From assembly GCA_036873755.1 (NCBI GenBank), contig JAVTVY010019638.1, positions 1 to 64,000 of the forward strand: a DNA stretch of 64,000 bases. The letters are read 5' to 3'. Below are positions 23,713 to 35,700 of the stretch, piece by piece (the stretch's first letter is position 1; the number at the start of each line of letters is the position of its first letter). Origin of the DNA: Hanleya hanleyi. Taxonomy: Eukaryota > Mollusca > Polyplacophora > Lepidopleurida > Hanleyidae. Both the position numbers and the translations under genes were made by a program. The notes beneath the pieces were generated by a model. The model ran no database searches. It was given only the letters and a program-made list of their open reading frames with translations, and was not told where the DNA came from.

Positions 23713-26710
23713 TATTATTTTTGTTTTCTTGTTTTTTTTTTTATCCATAGCTGAATGACTCCTGGAGAAATATTTCTGGAGTAAAATAATAAAAAAAATA
23801 TTCTACAATTAAAGGAATAGAAAACCCTAAGATGATGCATACGTATATCGAAAGAACTATATCATGAGTATTCGAAAAACAAAACAAATCAGCTTTTCTA
23901 GTAATTCCGAATGAATGAGATCATTTTGAACATCAGAACTATTGCCCAGATCAATAATCCGTGGAAGTCGCCATTTTAACAAGCCCGAGAGCCGTTAGCC
24001 AATGAAAATCCTTTAAATATCACCTGACATTATTCCTGTGACGTAGTTGGGCCCAAGCCAGAGTAGCTAATAACATGGAGACCAATTGTAAATTATTCTG
24101 TCGATGGCTTTTGACAGATTGGTGGACCTTTCTTTACGCTCCGAGACGATTATGAGGATCGTGATATATGAATGTCGAATTGATATACAGGTTGACATGT
24201 GGCATTTTGCATATGATTTCACAAGCTCTCTTTCTGAGGCAAGAATATTAGGCCACATCACCCGATAGCAGTAGAAGAAACGCTGCCAATGTTGCCGTTG
24301 TTGTTGTTTAATGCTTTACCTTATGGGATAGAGCCCGGATGACAAAGGCATATTTCTCGCAGCGCCATCTACATAAAAATAGTATGGCCCACAAACCATT
24401 CGCAACTTCTCGGGGATCTCCGGTTTGAGTTTGAGATGTCCCTCGAAGGCCATTGACGCCATATTGGACTAGAGCGTGGTCACGTGTGTTTCGGTCTGTC
24501 AGGGAACTGTCAGTGACGTCACGGGAATTATATCTTGCCAAAACGTGGCGTGTGTACCATTTAAACTGATGGTTTTCTATTGAAACGTGCTTCGAATGAA
24601 AAGAATAAACAGTTTTTAGAATATCTGACGTAAATCAGAGACTCGCAGGGAAATATTTGCTGGTCGGGGGTTAAGGCTTCCGCGAGAGTGATTGGGCTTC
24701 GGAGCCATGCGTATTAAACCGTTCCGGCGCGTCACATCTGGAGATTCATAGGAAATTCATGTTGTCGTCCCCCGAGCGTAGAATCAGTCCCCTTCGTAGA
24801 TTTCCGCTCGGGAGTTCCGAATGGCCCACAAACGTCACAGTCATTCCAACATGTCGCAGATCACAAAGTGTTAAAGTGTGATCGATAAATCGGTGTTTAC
24901 TCAGCTGTAGAATTTTGTTAATTTTTTCTACCCGTGTTTTTGGAATCTGATGGCATAATTCTGTCATGTCGAGCACGAGTTTACGCAGAGTTTACTATTC
25001 CTTTGATATTTTGTAAGTAGAAAATCCCAACGCTGTTCTGTTTCCTTCACACCGCTTGCAGTACAACGTATCACCCGAAACACATTGGCCTAAATATTTT
25101 TGTCATCAATGCGTACGAAATTTAATTCATGGATGTGTGTATATAGTGGTAAAGTAACATAGCAATGGCAAATATGAACAGAAATGTGACACTCAGCCGT
25201 ACATGAAAACCCTGTTCCTGACGAGCGCATGTTCTGTATAATAATAGAACTGGGGAAGACCGGCCTTTATTGCTTGAATACGTCATTCGTATAGCACAAA
25301 TCGAGGAAAGCTGCCAAGAGGGTTTTTCCCCGGGTAAAGTAGCTAAGATTCATAGCGTCTCCCTTCTATCAACGCTATGCCGCGGGATATGCCGTGTGTA
25401 ATTCAGATAGGTAAACACCGTCGGAAACAGACCAGAAAATTACATTCACTCGCCCCAAATCCCCACTATCGTAACAAATGGTCCTATCGGTTCAGAATGC
25501 CATCAATATTATTAGTTACAAACACTTACTTGCACTCGAAATGCGGCACAGAACGAAATGAACCGAGAGCCAGCAACGTGACAGCCATGTCTTCTTTTTC
25601 TGTCTCCTCGAACTAGCGGACAAGGTACGAGCCACACCAAAATTTGACCCCGTTAAATTTCGCCCATGGGACTAAATATAGAATCTCCTACAGGCCCACA
25701 CGTGTGCAATATTCCATGCTGACAAAACGGTAGATACTTTCAGACTGTAGTTGAAGGGTACTTGGATTTTTTTTCTCAAATCAATAGAGCATGGACGGCC
25801 GTAGATTATCCCGGTAACTGTGTTATTTATCGTGAGAATATTCGTACGTTGACCTCTTCACAGCGGCATATTTATTTGCAAAAACACGAACAGTTTCAAA
25901 CAGCAGCAAAGTTAGTTTTGGAAACTGGCATGCCAATCAATGATGTTGTTGTTGTTGTAAATTAATTGGCCACACACCCTGTAACAAATTGTAGATATTG
26001 CAAAACGTCGAAAATCTGTCTTTTGAGAAATTCTAGCAAATCTCATCAAACACTGCAAATGGACGGATGGATGTAGTCTGTCATGTTTGTCAAATTTGCG
26101 AGAGCTGTTCAATCACTCTCATAGATTTTTTATGGCGAGAGTGATCAGTGATTAAGTTTTAATCACTGTATTGTGCGAGTGATTCAATCTTCTTCTTGAT
26201 ATTACTGCCCGATACATACCATTTTCCAGGAGAGTGATTATTAACTCTTCTGGGGAAATGGTAGGTGAGTGATGGAGAGTGAGAGTTTTAAAAATTAGAG
26301 ACTGATGGATGCATGTACTTGGGCATTCCATCACACCATGATGGGTGCTGGTCCGTTGTGCGAACACGCCATGCAACTAGTATCTCCCAACCTGCCTTAC
26401 ACATGATCCCTCAATCCTTGCTCTTTAAATGTTATATTATTACTAGCAGCTGATAACCTGAGTAAGAGAACACAACTGGTAAAGTCGAACAGGTCCACAC
26501 AAAAGAGGTACCGGTACAATACAAAATCCTGCCAAATGAACTAATATACTAATGAAACTGAATGGATGGTGAATTAGATTTGAGATTTTTACTTAAAAGA
26601 TTTTTTTTTTTTTTTTTTACAATTTTTTTGTTTCACGTAAAAGATGACGATTTCATTTAGCTCTTGACTGATGCATTCAGCTAATTTGTAAATTTCAATT
26701 CACTTTCCAG
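23713..26710. other. Non-coding sequence upstream of the CAP-Gly gene
   Basis: No open frame here is recognisable. The section at 24300-24545 has promoter-like sites (listed separately). The region 26100-26290 is rich in 'gagagtgat' and 'aatcactctc' words shared with small elements at 31651-31858 and 43730-43860. A T-run lies at about 26602-26620. Untranslated 5' exons of the downstream gene may lie here but cannot be identified from sequence alone. Confidence 0.5.
24481..24521. promoter_or_regulatory. E-box and palindromic CRE motif
   Basis: CACGTG lies at 24481-24486 and the full palindromic CRE TGACGTCA at 24514-24521, within a stretch richer in CpG than its surroundings and 2.3 kb upstream of the first coding exon. 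These motifs often occur in animal promoters. Function is inference, since single motifs are weak evidence. Confidence 0.3.
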
Positions 26711-29700
26711 GTTCAGATTCAAGTCCGACCATTATAGCCTTTGTGTCCAGCATAAAATAATCTTCATATTCTGGTTATCGAAATGGTGTTGTTCATCAAT
26801 GTGAACGTTGGTCAGCGAGTGGACGTCTATCTGTGGAACATCATCTACACAGGTACTGTCCGATACAAGGGCTGTCTGGTCTCGCAGAAAGGAGATTGGG
26901 TCGGCGTGGAGTTAGACCAGCCAGGTAATATCAGTAGAATAATATGGCATGGAAGTTCGATTGTAACGGTCGATTTCTATCCCCAGTTGCTACACATACT
27001 TGTGACATTCCTCCTCCCACCTCATTCCATATTCATTTTGTGCATATCAATATCAAATAACAGTATTATTACTGTTATACTATAACAGTATTATTTGATA
27101 AAAAGTGCATCCATACTTGTAATACAGGGATTGAAATATTCAAAATAATTTACCTGTCACACGAGACAGTACGCTCATACTATTCAGCTTGTATCACTGA
27201 CGTCCCTACTCTCCTTGTTTCCCCGGCTGATTCACATCGCGAAGTTCGCGCCTCTTGGCCGTAAGGGGGCGCTTTATCTGGTTACCCAATCGCCGTGCCG
27301 TAATAGCTCGGAGATAACCAGATTCCTCATACTAACCACGATTGGCTAACTACCTCACGTGATCGAAATTACGTCATGCCTTACAGTCAACATTCAATTC
27401 AAAATCTGAAACAATTGAACGGTGTTTTTACATTACCATTGTAGGCAGCTTGATCTCCTTATATACTCATCACGATAAAGCGTGGTCTTATCAGTGGGAT
27501 ATTAACAACATTTACAGGGATTTATTTGTTAATTATTTGAAGGTATCAGTGAACAAATGTTTGCAATCAGTTGACGAACCTTACTAAACAATGGAGGAAG
27601 TTATCCAAAAATCTGTTCACTCTTAACTCAGAAATTAAAGTAATTAGAGCGGTTTTGCGGTCCGTTTATTGTTAGTTTTGCCGTTAACGACATGTGAACG
27701 TTTGAAAAGGGAGACCACTCATATTGCCAAGACTCTTCCGTAAGAGGGATATTCATTGGTCAATGGTGGTTGGCCTGTGCAGAGCGCCCCCTTATGGCCA
27801 AGAGGCGCGAAATATGCGATGTGAATCAGCGGGGGGGAACAAGGAGAGAAGGGACGCCAGTGATACAAGCTGTTTATCAGCGTAACGAGACAGGTGACCA
27901 AAAGTTTACCTACCTGATAGACAGGTGTAAATTTCGAACTGGATAATATAGGTAAGTGGACTATTCTGTAATTTTAATACATTCAAGTTTAGCCACTTTT
28001 CATTAGTATGCACATGTATTCCATCTGTATTAATAACATTTTTGTCATAAACATAAACATATGTGATTCCAACCTGCTCACTGTGATACACAGGCACAAG
28101 CAAACAATTATTTGTCTTCTGTACCAATAAATATATGAGATATATATACCATAATAAGCTATATATTCTATGAAAGCGTCTATCGTAGGGATTCTACCTA
28201 TTTGATTTGTATAACCGACACTATTGTGTAGCAATTATTCCAATTCAAATTAATTCAAACGAAAACAATAGCGTCCATTTTTCAATTTAAATTTCATGAA
28301 AACTGTTCATTTTGTTTCAACTTTTATGGTGTACCTTGATAGGAGACAACTTGGACTAGTACATCTTATCTCATTTTTTTTAATTTTTGCCTGGTTTTCT
28401 TTTTACAGCAATTGGAGACAACTTGGACTAGTACATCTTATCTCATTTTTTTTAATTTTTGCCTGGTTTTCTTTTTACAGCAATTTTACTAAAATAAATT
28501 GAAAAAAACATACTACTTTACGATCATTTGTCTTTAAAGTTGACTAATTAAAAAACAAAGCCAAACTCACAAAAAAGTGTGATAAAGTTTTCTAGATCAC
28601 CTTATAAGTAATAAGCATGCCAAATTTCAAAAGTGTAGCATAGATACTTTTCGAGAAATAAACGTTTAAATCTCGGATTTTGAAAAAAAAATGAAAGACT
28701 AGAAATTGGTCAAAATGTGTCCAGCTGAACACCTGAAGAATTAATCCTAATATTTTGCTTGAATTATGTTGTCAAATACATTTTTTATATGTCTTATGGG
28801 ACCTACTCGAATTCCTATTTATTTTTGATAACTAGTTCATTCATCAATGTGCTTTAAAATCCAATTTAAACTTTATAAACTTGTTCAGGTGAGAAATGTT
28901 AACACCTTTGCTAATTACTTCGCGGCGGGTGTCTTGAGTGGCAATTAACAATACAATAGGCACTCAGACAGCTTTAAATGACTTACAATAGACAGTAGCG
29001 TGAAAGGTTAATCTCTTCCCAGCCGGATATCGGACCACCTAAAACTAAAAGGCAATGTATTTAATTTTTTCAGTGCCTCAGAAACTAAATTTTTATCCTA
29101 ATATTGAAGCACTTCTACTTAGAATTTTGATTTCATTTTTTGACTAAATGTTAGACAAAATAGGGAATATTTGAATGAAGAAATCAAACAAAAATGACCA
29201 ATTTTGACCCTCTAACGGGATAGCTATCCTGAAACATGTCTTATGCTTGGAGATGGCCCAGGCCACGGACATGACTGAGGGAAGCCTCTTTTAATACTCA
29301 AGTTGAAGTCCTGTATCTGTACCACTCAAGACCGTTATTATCTTGACATACCTGTATGCATATTTGAGTTGTAAATTTAATTCATGATACTCTAACAAAG
29401 ACGGCAGGCTCGCTGATGGTCTTAAAATATTCAAACTACTGCGCATCCACGGAAGCATTATGGAAGTGATCGGATCACAGACGAACAAACGCTTGTGCCC
29501 TATCAAGGCCAACAGCTATGAAAACATGCAGTGATTTTGTAATCACTGTGAGCAGTTTAATAATTTGATATTTATATCTTTGTGCTCTGACATTGAAGTT
29601 TAATACCAGCTTAGTTTTTTCGCCATCTGGTGGGATGTCGATACTTGTAACGCTCAGTCCTCTGGTGGCAGGTCTGATGTGACAGCCCAATTAAGGGAAG

Positions 29701-32700
29701 ATGAGCAATGTCAGTTTGCAGATCTCTTTTAAAAGCTTCTTAGTAGCTGACAATGTCTTCAAATGAAACCAAGTGAAGTCGATAGACCAATATTTCTACC
29801 ATTATTCAACCTATATTATAAAATATAAAAGGGAGAATCTATAAACTTTACATTTCACCTATTTGTAAGTTACTTTCAAAATGGCAGTAGAGTTGTCCCC
29901 CTTCATGTGTTATTCTGTTTAATAGCACATCAAGGGGGGGAACTCTTGTTGCCATATTAATAACAACAAAGAGATTCTACTCCTGACAACAGGGTAACAT
30001 TAACAGTAGATCCCTACAAATTTATACTGTTTTCTCATTGCAAATAGGAGACACACTTGTACAAGTGATCAGATGTCACCTACTGAATAGATTTCATTAA
30101 AATTCTCAGTTTATATACTTTTGATTTTAAATGTTTGCTTTAAATAATTTGGTTCTTATGTTCAATGATGTTTCTCTGCTCTTGAAAAACATACTTTCAC
30201 ATTTTATTTCCCTCCCTTGTTACATGTAGCATAAATATCATATGAAGAAACTCATTCCATTAACTTACACGTAACACCTCTGAACTTCTTTGATCATGCA
30301 TTACAAGTCTTTTCCTCATATTGTGTATATTTTATTTGTGCAAGTAAATAGTCAAAGTAATTTTGCTTCTATTGATATTGGCTGCACTAATTTTGTGAAT
30401 CGTGCGCACGTTTTTGAAGGAAGAAAAAAAAAGAATCTTCTCTTAGTGAATTTTAAAAAAGAAATCCATTGTATACAAGTGGTAGTTAGAAATGGTGATC
30501 AAAATGGCATCAACTGTCAAACTCTTGTAGGACAGAAAATATAGATTAATGTCATTGGCAATAGACGTCATTCTTTTATCACTTGGCAGAGTGAATGCTT
30601 ATAACCCAGCCAAGTGATTTCTTTTTATCACCTGTACAAGTGAGTCCCCTGACTGACAGAGTTGACCATATAATTATTACTTCTCCCTGTCATGTTCCAA
30701 CCAAAGTTTCTGTTGAGGGCTACCACTAACAGATTGATAGTTTCATGGAGTGAAAATTGAACTCCCACTTCATTTTCTTGTGGTTATTGTGTGTATTGTG
30801 GAACATTTACCCTGAAGTTATATGGATGTGTTGTTGCATTGTAGTTGGGACCCACTGTGGTTTGTACTGAGGTAGGAGATATTTCCAATGCTGGGACAAA
30901 CATGGAATCTTTGTCAGAGCTAACAGACTACGGTTCAAACCTACAACTAGATGGTGAGTATCTTAATACCTACAGGGCCATATCCAGAGCCATTTTGATA
31001 CCTGTTAAGGGGTATGGGCGCCCAAACTTTACAGCCAATTTTAATGCTTTTTATATACAAAAGCGCCCAAATACACACAAATGCGCCCGAAAAAAGGCAA
31101 GAAAGGGTGTCCCCAAATGAACTCTGGATATGGTCCTGACCTATAGTATCTACGGAGGGCTAATGTCTGGCTGATGCAGCAACAACTACATTTTCCCAGT
31201 TTGTTGCCAGATATTGAAATTGAAAACGAGGCCGCGCTATTTCATCGATCAACTGAGACCAGTCACGTGGTTGTGACTGAAGATTGGGGTGGCTCCAAAA
31301 AATAGTGATCCTTTATTTAAAATGGCGGGGTCACATGACCAATCACTGAAGGGGATACAGCTGAAACAGTACGCAGACACTGTCTGTTAATATCTTGAGT
31401 TAACAGAGAGTCGTACAGTCTTAAGTTAGTACGGTAATCCCTCCAATAATTCAATCACAGGAAGTGAAATTTCCCACCATAAAATCTGGGGTGATCAAAT
31501 CTATTAGAACAAGAAGTTGACAAAATGGTTCAAAATCATGCAGATAATCCATTATTTCTTCATTAGTCAATAATTTTAGAGGGTTATCAAATTTATTAGA
31601 ACAGCTGATTGAAGTTGGTCTCCAAAAGTGGGGATGATTGTGATAGGGCAGTGCTGGCCGTGAGAGGAGAGTGATCACTCTCCTCTCGCCTCCACTCTCC
31701 TAAAAGTATTTCAAGGCAAGTGATCGTTAACTCTCTATAAGTAAACTAAATACTTATGCTGTTAACGAATGTCTTGATATTGCTCTCCTCTGCTCGCCTG
31801 AAGAAACTTGGAGGAGAGTATTCGGCAGCTCGCCTGCAGTTTACTCACGACCAGCACTGTAGGGGGATTGAATTATTAGAGGGATTAGTATTACCGTATC
31901 AACGTGATAATAATAATCTAATTTAATCATGAAAATTCAGTTGGAGCTGGGTTTCAGCATTGCTCGATCAGAAGAACAATGGAAATACTGAACTTTATTG
32001 GATGAACAGTTTGTGGGAGAGAACGAGATGGGTTTTTTTTCATGACGAAAATCATGTATGGTAACATTGTAAATATATGTATTTGTCAATTTCATTTATT
32101 TTACCAATGTTATTAACAGCATATTTTTCTGTATTCCTACATGTAGCTTGTACAACTCATACCGGACTATTAAGGAGAATGAAGATTTCTCTGACGACAC
32201 ATTGTTTAGGAGAACCAGTAAGTTATATGTCCAGATGTTTAACCTTCATTTAATCATCTCGGATACAATAGCATAATAAAAGCATGATAAAAACTTTAGA
32301 TATAGTGGTCATTCTCAAATTGACTTACGGTAAAGAATATTAGGGAACTTAACGTAAACATTGATGTCAGTGGTTTTGAAAACCATGCAAATGATTCAAT
32401 TAAAATTAAAAATCTTATTTGTAACGTTATTCAAACGTGGCATATTTACCAGTAACGTTGTTATAAGGTACAATGTAACTTGAATTAAAAAATATAGATG
32501 ATATAAGATAACATTTTAAAATACCAAGATGTTTTCAGGAATGTTCATATATCTGGTGTTCCGCTTTATTAAAATCATGCAGAGCGAATACATAAATCGT
32601 CCTGTTATGTGAATAGTGAATATTATCATGTAATAATTTTTTACCCCTCGGCCAACTTTGGCCTAGGGGTATTGTCGTCATCATGTACGGCTGTCCGTAC

Positions 32701-35700
32701 GTACATCCGTACGTCCGTCCGTCCGTCCGTTACCGCGATATCTACAGAACCATTTCATGCATGGCAACCAAACTTGTTACATCTATTTATCTTCACGTAA
32801 ATCAGAAGCCTATCGAAAATGAGTCATCTCGGACAATATTTTGCAGAGTTATGCCCCTTTTTACAAATAAAAATCCATTTATGATTTGTTATTGTGATAA
32901 TTTCAGAACTGTTCCATATACAACATCCTAACGTGATACAGTTGTTTCTCTTGACCTGAACTAGATGCCTATCGAAAATGAGTCGTGTCAGAAAGTATTT
33001 TGCAGAGTTATGCCCCTTGCCTAATAAAATCCGTTACCGCGATATCTACAGAACCGTTTCATGCATGGCAACCAAACTTGTTACATCTATTTATCTTCAC
33101 GTAAATCAGAAGCCTATCGAAAATGAGTCATCTCGGACAATATTTTGCAGAGTTATGCCCCTTTTTACAAATAAAAATCCATTTATGATTTGTTATTGTG
33201 ATAATTTCAGAACCGTTCCATATACAACATCCTAACGTGATACAGTTGTTTCTCTTGACCTGAACTAGATGCCTATCGAAAATGAGTCGTGTCAGAAAGT
33301 ATTTTGCAGAGTTATGCCCCTTGTCTAATAAAATCCACTAATTCCTATGTTAAGTTTGCATATAATTTCTATATCATGTTTGTACACTATCACATTTATT
33401 TATTGATTGGATGACTGATTTATTCTCTTACACAATGCGAAGAATGCCTGCAAATCTGTTTTGAAAATGACACTAGATGCCAATCAAAAATGAGTCGTGT
33501 CAGAAACTATGCCCCTTCAAAATCCACTAATTCCTATGTTAAGTTTGCATATTATTTCTATATCATGTTAGTATACTATCACATTTATTTATTGATTGGA
33601 TGACTGATTTATTGATTTATTTTCTTAGACAATGCAAAGAATGCTTGCAAATCTGTTTTGAAAATGACATACATGTGCCATTTAGTATACATGTACAGTA
33701 TTTATCTAGCCATGTGTACTGTTGTTTTGGTGAGACATCGATACAGCTCTTTCAATTTATTCCAGAAACAAATTAATTTAAGGGGAGGAAAACTTTTCTT
33801 TTTTTTCAAAGAAAGTACACTTACAATACCAGGGGTAAATATTTCTTCCCACAAGCCAATCAATTGGTAGAGACACCCTTACATTATAATAGCTGGGGTT
33901 CAGAGCCGAGGGGTTTCGATAGCGCAGCTTCATGTTGATGTTTAGTTTTAGACCGTCAGTCTAAAACTAAACATCGAAAAATTATTACACGATAATATTC
34001 ACTAAGAAGGTCATTAACTCCATATTCTAACATGCACACTGATAAATATTTCCTCAGTTCATAAGCGGAATGGCAGATTTTCTGCAAACTTGTCCCGTTT
34101 TGATGCGAGAATTTCGTGACTGGTTTGCAGGCCATGCTCGTGCGTGCTGTCCGTTAATGAGCTGCATCTGTGTGAATTCCACCCACTGTTCAGTGAATGA
34201 ACCAATCGTCGCTCAGCTTTGTGATACTGCGTCACAAGAATGAGACGTCACCAGTTCGGTATGTGAATATAACAGATCACAATGAACAAATGAAGATTAT
34301 CATGTGATAATCTCTGTATGTTTTGATGTCTGGATCATTCAGTGCACGGCTATAACGTGGAGCATGTTAGAATTACATGTAACTGTGTAGAATATAAATG
34401 TCAACTTTCAGTTTCACTTTTTCTCATGTTCTATTGTAGTTCCAGAAGTGAAGAATAGTTGGTATGACCCCATTGCTATAACAGATATCTATAATGGTCG
34501 TACAGAGTCCGAGTTTAAAGGTAAAAACTTTAGCTTATACATGTATGTGAATATCCAATATGTCATAAATGTCGTGAATGTGTGATCCAATTTGTCCAAT
34601 TCCAAGAGTTGAGTAACTCCCTCAACCCTCTCTGTACCGTATCGATACAATTGTACTGATAGGAAAAAGTTTGATTGCCTGTCATTGGCATATGAAAGTG
34701 GAGGAATTCTGGACAAATATTTCATGATTCTTGTGTAAGACCTGTTTGTTCTGTGGGATTAGGGCAGAACTGTCTCACGGTAAAAACGGGCACTTGTGTA
34801 GCACTTGATTTTCGATATTTTGTCAAACTAGATCAACAAACATCAACTTCCGGAATGATTTTCATATATAACACAGGTAAAGTCATTTATTCGGAGATTT
34901 GCAAAAGCAAATAAAATATGAACAAGAATGTAAATAAATTATACAAATGGTCAGGTCTGATAGGAAGGTTCTGTTGCTAGCTGATAATTTTTTCCACGTT
35001 CGCTCCGGAAAGGCAAGTGTTTACCACCTGAGGGTTTTCACTTATATAAATGGTTCTTTCTTAAAATGGACGTCTAGTCATCCAAGACCTGAAGTTAAAT
35101 GTTGGAGCTATAAGTTTCACGTGTTGTTAGCTTAGCTGCTGGAAGGTGAAAAGAGCATTTATAATAAATGACTACATGTGAAGTATATCACTTCCGGCTG
35201 TGATGCTAATATGTATAAAAGAACAGAGTTTAGATTTCACCTAGACAAGTGAAAATGCAATATATACTTCTGAGACAGGGGGTGACAAAATAAGACAATA
35301 CCTGTGTAACTGATCGGACACATACTCACAAATGTGTGAACCAGATATATAAGATGGATGGAGCTGATACTCGAATGACACTTAGCCTCACACTGGTAAA
35401 CAAAGGAGTGACCTACATAATTGGAGTATTAATCTTATAATAATACCCAATAACGTCACTTTTCACAGGTCCGCGGAAACCCGGATCAAAAAGCAATTAG
35501 TATTAATAACATGTGCCCATGTTATGTTTGAACTAATATACCCAGAGACAACCAGAAATGTATGGTTGCAACAGTGCGAATTGTTATCTCATAAACAATG
35601 AATGTGGGCGTGTGTCAACCGATCTCAACTCCAACCGTGCATATAAAAGAGGGACATATTCCCATCACCATATGACTATATGTGAACATGAACATCTGAT

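Noticed and set aside
30868..30870. TGA as selenocysteine
   Set aside because: The position is variable in CAP-Gly domains, no cysteine homologue is expected there, and no SECIS element could be identified. A point mutation or splicing bypass is simpler.
30845..31120. Fully open alternative frame of exon 2 (LGPTVVCTEVGDISNAG...)
   Set aside because: It does not match the phases of exon 1 or exon 3, whereas the other frame gives a clear CAP-Gly half.
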